Position numbers and translations under genes: made by a program. Below the pieces are notes generated by a model, which saw nothing but the letters and a program-made list of their open reading frames with translations, was not told the DNA's origin and made no database searches. 64,000 bases of DNA, taken from NCBI GenBank assembly GCA_002316385.1, contig DCDL01000024.1, positions 178,248 to 242,247 on the forward strand, given 5' to 3'. This DNA comes from Clostridium sp. UBA1056 (lineage in GTDB: Bacteria; Bacillota; Clostridia; Clostridiales; Clostridiaceae). This document shows, piece by piece, positions 36,654 through 43,857 of the stretch; position 1 is the first letter of the stretch, and each line of letters starts with the position of its first letter.

Positions 36654-36887
36654 ATGTATATGTATGAAGTAAAGGAGATTCTTTATTTATTAAAATTATT
36701 TTTAATTACAGGTTTAGTTGCATGTCCAGTAATGGTACTAATTAAGAAGAATGAAATAGCTAAAAAGACAGCAAAGGAAAACATTGAAAGAGATAGAGTA
36801 AATAAAGAAAGAAAACTAAAAGAAGAATTTTTACAATCTCAAATTGATGTTAATAATAGTATTTTAGAAAAAATAAAGGCTGGGTAA
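36654..36887 (+). CDS. Small membrane-anchored coiled-coil protein
   Basis: About 77 residues. One transmembrane helix (LLKLFLITGLVACPVMVLI) is followed by a long charged helix (KKTAKENIERDRVNKERKLK and onwards) likely to form a coiled coil in the cytosol. AGGAGA at 36645-36650 serves either the ATG at 36654 or the one at 36660. The frame also extends to a GTG at 36639. Function unknown; such proteins are common in phages and plasmids. Confidence 0.5.
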   Translation: MYMYEVKEILYLLKLFLITGLVACPVMVLIKKNEIAKKTAKENIERDRVNKERKLKEEFLQSQIDVNNSILEKIKAG

Positions 36888-36919
36888 ATTATCCTAGTCT
36901 TTTTATTATTTTAAGATTA

Positions 36920-37335
36920 AATGTCACGATAGATATATTTCCACTCAAAACCACTAGTATTATTTTAAGATGTAGAAAATGTCGCTATTTTATAATACAA
37001 CTCATAAAGTTTTATTCAACACCACACCTGTGATTTTGAATCTTAGATTTTAAGTGTAGTAATGGTCGGTAATTTATCTTTTAATATATATGAAATGGAA
37101 TTTAATTGCAATGAAATTTATGAATATATGTAAATAAATTATGAAATGGCAGTAAAATTATTTAACATAGTGGTATTGAGTGAAAAATATATACTATTTA
37201 AGATATAATACCGACTAAAACTACATTTTCAAATTCAATGTCACGACATTTGCTACATTATAAAATTAAAACTCCATGTCACAATGGTATTGAATTAAAT
37301 CATGACATTTACTACATTTTTATGATTACTACAAA
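36920..37335. repeat. Cluster of TGTAG/TGTCA repeats, possible transposon-end remnant
   Basis: The motif TGTAGNAAATGTCR occurs directly at about 36971-36984 and in inverse form (GACATTTGCTACATT, GACATTTACTACATT) at about 37254 and 37304. AATGTCACGA copies lie at 36920 and 37238, and CATGTCACAATG at 37275. Inverse orientation of the left and right copies suits the multiple transposase-binding sites at the ends of Tn7/Tn5053-type elements. No transposase lies between. The whole interval 36888-37667 has no gene. Confidence 0.4.
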
Positions 37336-37511
37336 AAAATGAAAGAGGGGCATCGATTAATCACCCCTATGAAGATAATAAACAAAATAGTGGCTACTAT
37401 ATCACCTTATAGTAACTACTATTATAGGTATTCTAAACTATAAATATTTTAACATACTTTGAATTATATGTAGATGGGGATATGTTCTTTGAAAATTAAA
37501 TAGTACGGTAT
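37335..37511 (+). repeat. Type II cassette leader with repeat B, copy 1
   Basis: About 150 bases (AATGAAAGAGGGGCATCGA, then CACCTTATAGTAACTACTAT) nearly repeated at 40176-40346, ending in repeat B at 37484-37511. B consists of the boxA-like GTTCTTTGAAAATT followed by the arm AAATAGTACGGTAT, complementary to repeat A. It precedes the alpha/beta hydrolase cassette. Confidence 0.75.
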
Positions 37512-37570
37512 ATTAAACAAAACATCGTACAAGATAGATAAAATATTATGTATAATATTGGAATATATGC

Positions 37571-37576
37571 TATAAT
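37571..37576 (+). promoter_or_regulatory. Likely -10 of the hydrolase cassette
   Basis: TATAAT with the extended element TATGC directly upstream, 60 bases after repeat B and 92 bases before the ATG. Confidence 0.45.
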
Positions 37577-37667
37577 CTTAATTAGCATTATTATACAATT
37601 ATTTTAAGAAGTAATATTAATAATACCAGCTAAAAATAGATTATATTATTTTTAGGGAGGCTAGTAA

Positions 37668-38669
37668 ATGAGTGTAAATGGAAGAAGGTACAAAAGAAAA
37701 TCTAAAAAAGGATTTAAAAGAGGCATATTTCTAGTATTAATTTTTATAGCTTTTATCTCGCTAATGGGTGTATCTTATGAAAAAATTGGAGAATATAAGG
37801 ATTCTAAGAAGTATCCTCCAGTAGGGGAAATGGTTAATGTAAATAATCATAGAATCAATGTATTTACCAAAGGAGAAGGGAATGTAACTGTAGTTTTTAT
37901 TGGAGGATTAAATGAGCCAAGTGCTTATGCAGATTTATATCCTCTTTATAATGTAATATCAAATCATGCTAAAATAGCTGTTTATGATAAACGGGGACAT
38001 GGATTGAGTGAAATAACAGATGTTTCAAGGGATATTGATTCGATTGTAGACGAAGTACATACAGCTCTTTTAGAATCGGGGCAAAAGCCACCATATATAT
38101 TAGTTGGACATTCGTTAGCATCATTAACATCAATAAGATTTGCACAAAAATATAGAGATGAAGTTTCAGGGGTTGTGTTAATTGATGGGGGTAGTCCAGA
38201 ATATTATTCTGAAAATAAATTAGGAATAAGTAGTAGTTCAGAATTTAAATATCAGATGCTAAAATCATCAGGAGTTGATAGATTAGCAATTTATCATACA
38301 AGCTATTTTTCAAAAATTATATCAGGAGCAAATAATCTTGAATTATTGCCTGATGATTTAAAACAGTTGTATAAGTCGATGACTCTTAAAACTATGTATA
38401 ATAAGAATATTATAGATGAAAGTAACATGGCAAGCGATAGTGCAAAAATAGTATTAGATAACGGAAAATTAGGAGATATTCCGCTTAGAATATTTACTGC
38501 TGAAAGTAATACTTCAGCAATTTCTGAATGGGAAGATAGTCAAATAGCCTTGAAGGAGTGGTCTACAGATAGTAAGCAAATAGTAGTAAAGAATTCAAGA
38601 CATGCTATACATCAATTCGAGCCTGATGTTATAAATGATGAAATAATGAAATTAATAAAGAAGCATTAG
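37668..38669 (+). CDS. Alpha/beta hydrolase with N-terminal membrane anchor (cassette 1)
   Basis: 333 residues. A basic N-terminus (NGRRYKRKSKKGFKRG) is followed by one hydrophobic helix (IFLVLIFIAFISLMGV), giving a signal anchor with the enzyme outside. The fold shows VYDKRGHGLSE after beta-4, the nucleophile elbow LVGHSLAS with its serine, VLIDGGSPEYY, and a C-terminal NSRHAIHQFEPD supplying the histidine. The substrate is unknown (esterase, peptidase or lactonase). It lies between repeat B (37484) and repeat A (38691), the first complete cassette. RBS AGGGAGG. Confidence 0.85.
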   Translation: MSVNGRRYKRKSKKGFKRGIFLVLIFIAFISLMGVSYEKIGEYKDSKKYPPVGEMVNVNNHRINVFTKGEGNVTVVFIGGLNEPSAYADLYPLYNVISNHAKIAVYDKRGHGLSEITDVSRDIDSIVDEVHTALLESGQKPPYILVGHSLASLTSIRFAQKYRDEVSGVVLIDGGSPEYYSENKLGISSSSEFKYQMLKSSGVDRLAIYHTSYFSKIISGANNLELLPDDLKQLYKSMTLKTMYNKNIIDESNMASDSAKIVLDNGKLGDIPLRIFTAESNTSAISEWEDSQIALKEWSTDSKQIVVKNSRHAIHQFEPDVINDEIMKLIKKH

Positions 38670-38690
38670 TAATTAAAATAATAAATGGAA

Positions 38691-38825
38691 ATACCGTACT
38701 ATTCAAAATGAATATACGGTATTTTTTTACGTCATAATCAACCTACATTAAGAAATAACCAAGGGTGTAGGAGGATCCTACATCATTATATAATTTGTTC
38801 TTTGAAAACTGAATAGTACGATATT
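38691..38825 (+). repeat. Inter-cassette module (repeat A copy 3 to repeat B copy 2)
   Basis: A hairpin ATACCGTACTATTCA / TGAATATACGGTAT plus T-run, then ACGTCATAATC, a conserved AAGGGTGTAGG...CCTACATCATTAT hairpin block, and repeat B (GTTCTTTGAAAACT, GAATAGTACGATAT). The ends of the 135-bp module are inverted copies of each other. The same block recurs at 41097 and 43097 and, more diverged, at 42102. Confidence 0.85.
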
Positions 38826-39074
38826 AAAAGATAAAAGTTATCTCAAGTATATTGAAGAGTAGCTCAAAAAGTGGTAAATATGATAAACTTACTCTGTTGA
38901 CTAAGTCATAGTTGCGATATATTGCGAAGCAATCGCTAATTATATTTGCCTATTGAAAACTTAATAATGTAGTATAATCGGGATTCATAATTTACATTAT
39001 TGTAGGTGTAGTATTCTTGCTTATGCTATACTAAAACAAGATAATTTGATAATGTAATCAGAGGGGTGGAGAAA

Positions 39075-39650
39075 ATGAACACAAAAAAATTCATAGAAAT
39101 TATGTCTGTTGCAGAAAAATTAAAGAATAATACAAGACACTCATGGACTTCTTCTAATCGTCATGAAAGTGTAGCAGAGCACAGTTGGAGATTATCTTTA
39201 ATGGCATACTTGGTGAAGGATGAATTTCCTGATGTTGATATTAACAAAGTAATACTAATGTGTATTTGCCATGACTTAGGTGAAGCAATTACAGGTGATA
39301 TACCTTCATTTAACAAAACTGAAAGCGATGAAATTATAGAAAATAGAGAAGTTCATCAGTTGCTTTGCAATCTGCCAGAACCATATAAAATGGAACTTTC
39401 TATGCTATTTTTAGAAATGTATGAACAAAAAACTATTGAATCTAAGATTTATAAGGCACTTGATAAGATGGAGGCACTAATACAGCATAATGAGGCTGAG
39501 ATATCAACATGGATTCCTCTTGAGTATGAAGTAAATCTGACATATGGAGAAAAAGAGGTGGAGTTTTCAAAATATATGAAAGAATTAAAACAAACTATAT
39601 ATGAGGATTCTATAAATAAAATACAGCGTTCAAAAGAATCAGTATCATAA
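39075..39650 (+). CDS. HD-domain phosphohydrolase, YfbR-like (cassette 2)
   Basis: 191 residues from the ATG after GAGGGGTGGAG; a GTG at 39066 lies inside that RBS. The HD motifs are intact: RHESVAEHSWRLSLMAYL (first His) and CICHDLGEAITGDIPS (HD pair and E). ALDKMEALIQHNEA then gives the last Asp. This matches the YfbR/HDDC2 5'-deoxynucleotidase group of about 190 residues, which removes phosphate from deoxynucleoside monophosphates. It sits between repeat B copy 2 and a degenerate repeat A. A TATACT with TATGC upstream at 39027 may be its -10. Confidence 0.88.
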   Translation: MNTKKFIEIMSVAEKLKNNTRHSWTSSNRHESVAEHSWRLSLMAYLVKDEFPDVDINKVILMCICHDLGEAITGDIPSFNKTESDEIIENREVHQLLCNLPEPYKMELSMLFLEMYEQKTIESKIYKALDKMEALIQHNEAEISTWIPLEYEVNLTYGEKEVEFSKYMKELKQTIYEDSINKIQRSKESVS

Positions 39651-39703
39651 AAACGCAATCTTCTTAAATGATGAAATCAATATACAATTAAATAATTTAT
39701 TCA

Positions 39704-39742
39704 TAATCCTGTATTATTCAACGAGAATATGTGGTATTTTTT
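39704..39742 (+). repeat. Cassette repeat A, copy 4 (degenerate)
   Basis: TAATCCTGTATTATTCA, a short loop, then GAATATGTGGTATTTTTT. The hairpin and T-run are kept but several arm positions have changed. No repeat B follows directly. Confidence 0.7.
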
Positions 39743-39806
39743 ATTATGACAATATAAATAGGTAATTCATGGTTTAAATAAGATCCAAATTTTAGGGGAG
39801 AATAAA

Positions 39807-39962
39807 GTGATTATAAATTTAGAAGAAATGAGACAAGAAGATTTAATGCTAGAAATGACATTGCGAAACGAAAGAGATTATGAAGAGTTCTTAAAGAGAA
39901 ATAACTTATCAAAGAGTTGGAATACCTGGGACATGTTTGCTGAAGAGAAGTGGGGATATTAA
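39807..39962 (+). CDS. Small protein of 51 residues, GTG start
   Basis: GGGGAG lies 7 bases before GTG at 39807. The product is acidic and helical (starts MIINLEEMRQEDLMLEM, ends AEEKWGY). A second protein-like frame of about 55 codons without a start follows at about 40003-40166 (DRDFDWNWKKNIITLKDK), so a larger cassette gene may have decayed here. Not recognised; the phage-like style is a guess. Confidence 0.4.
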   Translation: MIINLEEMRQEDLMLEMTLRNERDYEEFLKRNNLSKSWNTWDMFAEEKWGY

Positions 39963-40175
39963 ACAAGTAGCGGTGCAAACTTACACCACAATTAAAAAAT
40001 AGGGATAGTTGTTCTAGATAGGGATTTTGACTGGAATTGGAAGAAAAATATAATAACTTTAAAGGATAAAGAAAATGAAGCTTCTATAAAAGTAAGAAGA
40101 GTCAGGGAGGACGAAGAAAGTTTAGACGAGCTATACATAAATAACTATATGCTAACAATTTTATAGCTCCTCCCC

Positions 40176-40346
40176 AAAAATGAAAGAGGGATGTCGACTA
40201 ATCACCACTGAGATAAAAGAAATAGTGATACTATATCACCTTATAGTAACTACTATAATAGGTATTCTAACCCGTGAGTATTTTACCATAGTTTGAATTA
40301 TATGCAAACAGGAATATGCTCTTTAAAAATTGAATAGTACGGTATT
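40176..40346 (+). repeat. Type II cassette leader with repeat B, copy 3
   Basis: It begins AAAAATGAAAGAGGG and includes TACTATATCACCTTATAGTA, closely matching 37335-37511. It ends in GCTCTTTAAAAATT followed by GAATAGTACGGTATT. This copy of the boxA-like motif is even closer to the E. coli boxA (TGCTCTTTAA). It leads into the GNAT cassette. Confidence 0.75.
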
Positions 40347-40380
40347 AGTAATATATATGTAAATTATGAAAACTTTAGTG

Positions 40381-40386
40381 TATAAT
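40381..40386 (+). promoter_or_regulatory. Likely -10 of the GNAT cassette
   Basis: TATAATTG lies 35 bases after repeat B. The preceding ATGTAAATTAT is also found before TATAATTG in the next cassette (41263), which suggests a shared promoter block downstream of repeat B. Confidence 0.45.
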
Positions 40387-40448
40387 TGTATCAAATTGTG
40401 GGTTAATTACTCATTGACTAACATATAAATGGGGATTTGGAGGTAACA

Positions 40449-41012
40449 ATGAATAAGATAGGGCAAGTATGGGAAAAGTGTGGATTTATATTAAGGCTAG
40501 CACGTACAGAAGAGGCTGAAGAATATTTCTCGCAGAATTTCAATCCTTTAGATGTAGAGGTAGCACGTCTTACGGGATGCAAAGAAGTATTTACATACGA
40601 TGAAGTAGTCAATTTCTTTAAGCAATGTATAGAGTCATATGACCGTTATGATTTTCTAATTATTTCACCTGATGGACGTATTATTGGAGAAAGTGTAATC
40701 AACAAAATCGACTGGGATACACGAAGTGCAAATTTTCGTATTTGTATTTTCAACTCAAATGAACGTGGTAAAGGAATCGGCTCTTGGGCTATAAAAAAGA
40801 CAAGAGATTTTGCATTTGAAAAATTAAAACTTCATCGACTGGAGTTAGATGTATTCTCATTCAATCTTCATGCAGAAAAGGCTTATCTTGCGGCTGGCTT
40901 CAAACGTGAAGGCGTACTACGTGATGCTATCTGGAATGGAAAAGAATTTGCTGATGATATTTTAATGGCAATTCTAGAGGATGAATGGAAACAAATAAAA
41001 AATAACGAATAA
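40449..41012 (+). CDS. GNAT acetyltransferase, RimJ/RimL-like (cassette 4)
   Basis: 187 residues from the ATG preceded by TTGGAGGTAAC; the in-frame TTG at 40437 overlaps the RBS. The acetyl-CoA site is NERGKGIGSWAIKKTRDFAF, followed by LHRLELDVFSFNLHAEKAYL and AGFKREGVLRDAIWNGKEFA. This is the Acetyltransf_3 (RimJ/RimL) pattern. Substrates could be protein N-termini or small amines, including drugs. It is bounded by repeat B (40318) and repeat A (41097). Its base composition is slightly less AT-rich than the surroundings. Confidence 0.9.
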   Translation: MNKIGQVWEKCGFILRLARTEEAEEYFSQNFNPLDVEVARLTGCKEVFTYDEVVNFFKQCIESYDRYDFLIISPDGRIIGESVINKIDWDTRSANFRICIFNSNERGKGIGSWAIKKTRDFAFEKLKLHRLELDVFSFNLHAEKAYLAAGFKREGVLRDAIWNGKEFADDILMAILEDEWKQIKNNE

Positions 41013-41096
41013 ATTCCAATTTGTATTAAAGATTAGATAGAAGGTTACAGAAATAATTTTTAATATTATGAAGATAAAAATAAGTTATTTATTAAG

Positions 41097-41229
41097 ATAC
41101 CGTACTATTCAAATGAATATGCGGTATTTTTTATGTTGTGATTCAAATAAATAATAAAATAAGCAAGGGTGTAGGATAACCCTACATCATTATACAAGTT
41201 GTTCTTTGAAAATTGAATAGTACGGTATT
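41097..41229 (+). repeat. Inter-cassette module (repeat A copy 5 to repeat B copy 4)
   Basis: ATACCGTACTATTCA and TGAATATGCGGTAT hairpin with a T-run, the block AAGGGTGTAGG-ATAA-CCCTACATC, then GTTCTTTGAAAATT and GAATAGTACGGTATT. It is 133 bp with ends that are exact inverted copies over at least 14 bases. Confidence 0.88.
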
Positions 41230-41262
41230 TAAAATAACATGTAAATTATAGTTAATATGGTA

Positions 41263-41268
41263 TATAAT
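41263..41268 (+). promoter_or_regulatory. Likely -10 of the CPBP-like cassette
   Basis: TATAATTG, 34 bases after repeat B, preceded by ATGTAAATTATAG as in the GNAT cassette. No consensus -35. Confidence 0.45.
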
Positions 41269-41311
41269 TGAATTAAGTAAGCTAAATAGTAATTTATAAC
41301 GGAGGGATAAG

Positions 41312-42013
41312 ATGGGTAAAAAAAGCTTAACTTTAGAGCAAAAGAAGCTAGATGCTGATATATGGATTATTACATTAATAACATTGAGTTCATTTATATT
41401 ATATATGCTGTTTGGAAATCAAATGGTTAATTATATAAAGGATTCTAATAATTCTATTGTCCTACGTTTGTTACTTAATACAGGTGTTCAATTTGGTATA
41501 GCTGGATTAGGAATTACAGTAGTATGTATTTTTAGAAAGGAACGATTTTCTGATTTTGGATTAGTAAAAACAAATACAATTAAATCTACTTTAGTTTCAA
41601 TTATCTGTTTTATTCCATACTTAATGTATATTATTATATCAGGACAATATACAGGTTATCACCCGCTCAGCATTATTATTACAAAGGATGTATTAGAAAG
41701 TGGTATTCCAATCAATATTTTAGGAATGGCATTGATTTTTATAGTGTGGGGATTTTTTGAAGGATTTAATTATGTTGTTATTAGCGATAAATTAAACAGT
41801 ATATATCCACCTAAAAGTAAGTGGTTTAATGTAGGTGCTATTGCTTGTGCTGGGGTATGTATTTTATTTCATCCCCTTAGCATATCTTTTTGGGGTATTA
41901 TTGAAATAATCACTACATTCATAGCTATTTACGGTATGCTTATAGTAAAAAGAGAAACTAATAATGCATGGGGATGTGTATTTGTATTTTGCTTCATTTG
42001 GAACGCTTTCTAA
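41312..42013 (+). CDS. Polytopic membrane protein, CPBP/Rce1-like (cassette 5)
   Basis: 233 residues with about seven hydrophobic segments. The order and the FFEGFNY segment (in IFIVWGFFEGFNYVVISDKL) recall CPBP intramembrane proteases. There the motif is EExxxR, followed later by conserved H residues; an ILFHPLSISFWG segment is present here. The paired glutamates and arginine are not conserved, so proteolysis is doubtful. Bacteriocin self-immunity or an unknown role are alternatives. RBS GGAGGGATAAG. Bounded by repeat B (41201) and repeat A (42102). Confidence 0.65.
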   Translation: MGKKSLTLEQKKLDADIWIITLITLSSFILYMLFGNQMVNYIKDSNNSIVLRLLLNTGVQFGIAGLGITVVCIFRKERFSDFGLVKTNTIKSTLVSIICFIPYLMYIIISGQYTGYHPLSIIITKDVLESGIPINILGMALIFIVWGFFEGFNYVVISDKLNSIYPPKSKWFNVGAIACAGVCILFHPLSISFWGIIEIITTFIAIYGMLIVKRETNNAWGCVFVFCFIWNAF

Positions 42014-42101
42014 ATTCAAATTTTGTAGGGAAGATTAAATCAATTTTAAGAGAACAATTTCTTATTTAACGACTAAACTATAAAATCGAATAACATTTCG
42101 G

Positions 42102-42228
42102 ACCACTGTACTATTCAGAAGTGAATATACGGTAGTTTTTATTTTTACGAATTGTGAAATAATAAATTAACCAAGTATAAGAATAACTATTCATCTGTAG
42201 TTCTTTGAAAACTGAATAGTGCGGTGTT
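42102..42228 (+). repeat. Inter-cassette module (repeat A copy 6 to repeat B copy 5), diverged
   Basis: ACCACTGTACTATTCA and GTGAATATACGGTAG with TTTTT. The GGGTGTAGG block has become AAGTATAAGAATAACTATTC. Repeat B is GTTCTTTGAAAACT with GAATAGTGCGGTGTTT. The arms carry the GTG/CAC variant also seen around the next two cassettes. Confidence 0.75.
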
Positions 42229-42369
42229 TACAAAATGGGCTATAATTAATTCTTAAGTAAAAATTATTTTTATAAAGCATATAACATATAGAATTTGACT
42301 CTCTTATTTAGAAATGATATTATTAAAAATAAAAGAAGAATAAAAACTACCACCGGATAGGGGTGCTAT

Positions 42370-42428
42370 AAGCATTCATGTGGACATCATTAGGTCATAG
42401 AAGATGTACATATGGATGCTTGTTTTTT
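42370..42428 (+). promoter_or_regulatory. Leader hairpin with T-run (attenuator candidate) before the NimA-like gene
   Basis: AAGCATTCATGTGGACATC (42370-42388) and GATGTACATATGGATGCTT (42403-42421) form a 19-bp stem with a few mismatches, followed by GTTTTTT. It lies between a TATAAT at about 42240 and the ATG at 42463, so it would end transcription before the gene unless opposed. Upstream ACTACCACCGGATAGGGG may pair alternatively with GGTGCTAT. This suggests regulated read-through; the signal is unknown. Confidence 0.55.
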
Positions 42429-42462
42429 ACAACAGCAATAAGTTTTATGAAGGAGAAAAATT

Positions 42463-42957
42463 ATGTTTAGAGAAATGCGTAGAAAAAATCAGTTACTTAC
42501 AGAGAGAGAAACAATTAAGATATTAGAAAAAGGTACGTCAGGTGTATTGGCAGTATTAGGTGATGAGGATTATCCTTATGCAGTTCCACTTAGTTATATT
42601 TATTGCGATTCCAAAATATATTTTCATGGAGCTAAGTTTGGTCATAAGATAGATGCCATAACAAAGTGTGAAAAAGCATCTTTCTGTGTAATAGATGAAG
42701 ATAATGTCATATCAGAAGAATATACAACTTACTTTAGAAGTGCAATTGCATTTGGAAAGATAAGAGTTATTGAGAACGAAACAGAGAAAAGAAATGCAAT
42801 TGAAAAGTTAGCAGCAAAGTATACTCCAGAAGATGAAGAAGGCCGTCTAAAAGAAATTGAAGGAACATACAAAGCACTTTGCATGATTGAACTAGATATT
42901 GAACATATGTCAGGAAAAGAAGCAATTGAGTTAGTACGAGCAAATAGTAAATTTTAA
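42463..42957 (+). CDS. Pyridoxamine 5'-phosphate oxidase-related flavoprotein, NimA-like (cassette 6)
   Basis: 164 residues. MRRKNQLLTERETIKILEKG, then GVLAVLGDEDYPYAVPLSYI, YFHGAKFGHKIDAI and FRSAIAFGKIRVIE, match the small split-barrel FMN proteins related to nitroimidazole-resistance protein NimA. Such proteins reduce or sequester small molecules; resistance here is only a possibility. RBS GAAGGAGAAA. It lies between repeat B (42200) and repeat A (43097), with a strong hairpin in its leader. Confidence 0.87.
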   Translation: MFREMRRKNQLLTERETIKILEKGTSGVLAVLGDEDYPYAVPLSYIYCDSKIYFHGAKFGHKIDAITKCEKASFCVIDEDNVISEEYTTYFRSAIAFGKIRVIENETEKRNAIEKLAAKYTPEDEEGRLKEIEGTYKALCMIELDIEHMSGKEAIELVRANSKF

Positions 42958-43096
42958 CTTATAAAATATAAATGTAGATTGTCAATTCCACTTAAGTATA
43001 AAGCAATATTTAAATAGATTAAAAATAAGCAATCTTAAACCGTGAACTCTTAGATAAATTTCAATTTTAAAAATAAATATAAAATGATATATTAAA

Positions 43097-43231
43097 ACAC
43101 CGTATTATTCAAAAATGAATATGCGGTATTTTTTTACGTCGTAATCCAAGTATATTGAGAAATAGCCAAGGGTGTATGATAACCCCACATCATTATATAG
43201 TTTGTTCTTTGAAAATTAAATAGTACAGTGT
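43097..43231 (+). repeat. Inter-cassette module (repeat A copy 7 to repeat B copy 6)
   Basis: ACACCGTATTATTCA with TGAATATGCGGTAT and a T-run, ACGTCGTAATCC, AAGGGTGTATG-ATAA-CCCCACATC, then GTTCTTTGAAAATT and AAATAGTACAGTGTT. It aligns along its whole length with 38691-38825 and 41097-41229. The hairpin block differs by changes that reduce its pairing. Confidence 0.85.
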
Positions 43232-43309
43232 TGGGAAATACATGGAATATATAGAATGTTTCATATATAATTATTTTATATTATGAAGAAAAGGTTAGGT
43301 GGTAAGAGA

Positions 43310-43732
43310 ATGATACAATCTGTTATTCATATAGCTTTAGTAGTTAAAGATTATGATGAAGCTATTGAGTTTTACACAAAGAAACTTTATTTTACGTTAA
43401 TTGAAGATACATACCAACCAGAGCAAGATAAACGGTGGGTAGTAATAGCACCTCCAGGTTCATCTGGAACTACAATATTACTTGCAAAGGCTTCAAAACC
43501 AGAACAAATATCTTTTGTTGGAAATCAAGCAGGAGGAAGAGTTTTTCTATTCCTTGGTACAGATGACTTTTGGAGAGATTATAATGATATGATAGCGAAA
43601 GAAATTGAATTTATTAGAGATCCAAAAGAACAATCGTATGGTATTGTTGCAGTATTTAAAGATTTATATGGGAACTTGTGGGATTTAGTTCAATTTAAAG
43701 AAAGTCACCAAATGTCTGGACGAGTGAAATAG
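43310..43732 (+). CDS. VOC-family (glyoxalase/bleomycin resistance-like) protein (cassette 7)
   Basis: 140 residues from the ATG at 43310, which follows AGGTGG; an ATG at 43283 in frame lacks an RBS. One VOC unit pair is present: IHIALVVKDYDEAIEFYTKK at the N-terminus and FKDLYGNLWDLVQF at the C-terminus, with candidate metal residues H in VIHIAL and E/D positions. It may be a lyase, dioxygenase or drug-binding protein; the family is too broad to say. A GNAT, a NimA-like protein and a VOC protein in adjacent cassettes suggest small-molecule or drug modification. Confidence 0.87.
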   Translation: MIQSVIHIALVVKDYDEAIEFYTKKLYFTLIEDTYQPEQDKRWVVIAPPGSSGTTILLAKASKPEQISFVGNQAGGRVFLFLGTDDFWRDYNDMIAKEIEFIRDPKEQSYGIVAVFKDLYGNLWDLVQFKESHQMSGRVK

Positions 43733-43809
43733 ATTAAACCTAATAAGAGCTTGTTACACAAATTTCTTTTTTAACGTCACAACAATAAAAAACCGAATAA
43801 TTATTTTGA

Positions 43810-43846
43810 ACACCGTACTATTCAGAAATGAATATGCGGTATTTTT
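43810..43846 (+). repeat. Cassette repeat A, copy 8
   Basis: ACACCGTACTATTCA-GAAA-TGAATATGCGGTAT with TTTT. It ends the VOC cassette. Phage-like debris, not another intact cassette, follows. Confidence 0.85.
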
Positions 43847-43857
43847 AGTTTTATAAT

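Noticed and set aside
42340..42430. A known riboswitch (for example guanidine type) before the NimA-like gene
   Set aside because: The CCGG/GGGG strings do not fit the conserved cores of classes I know; only the terminator-like stem is supportable.
38691..43231. Classical integron attC sites
   Set aside because: The module ends do not carry RYYYAAC/GTTRRRY cores and no tyrosine recombinase of the IntI type is present in the window.
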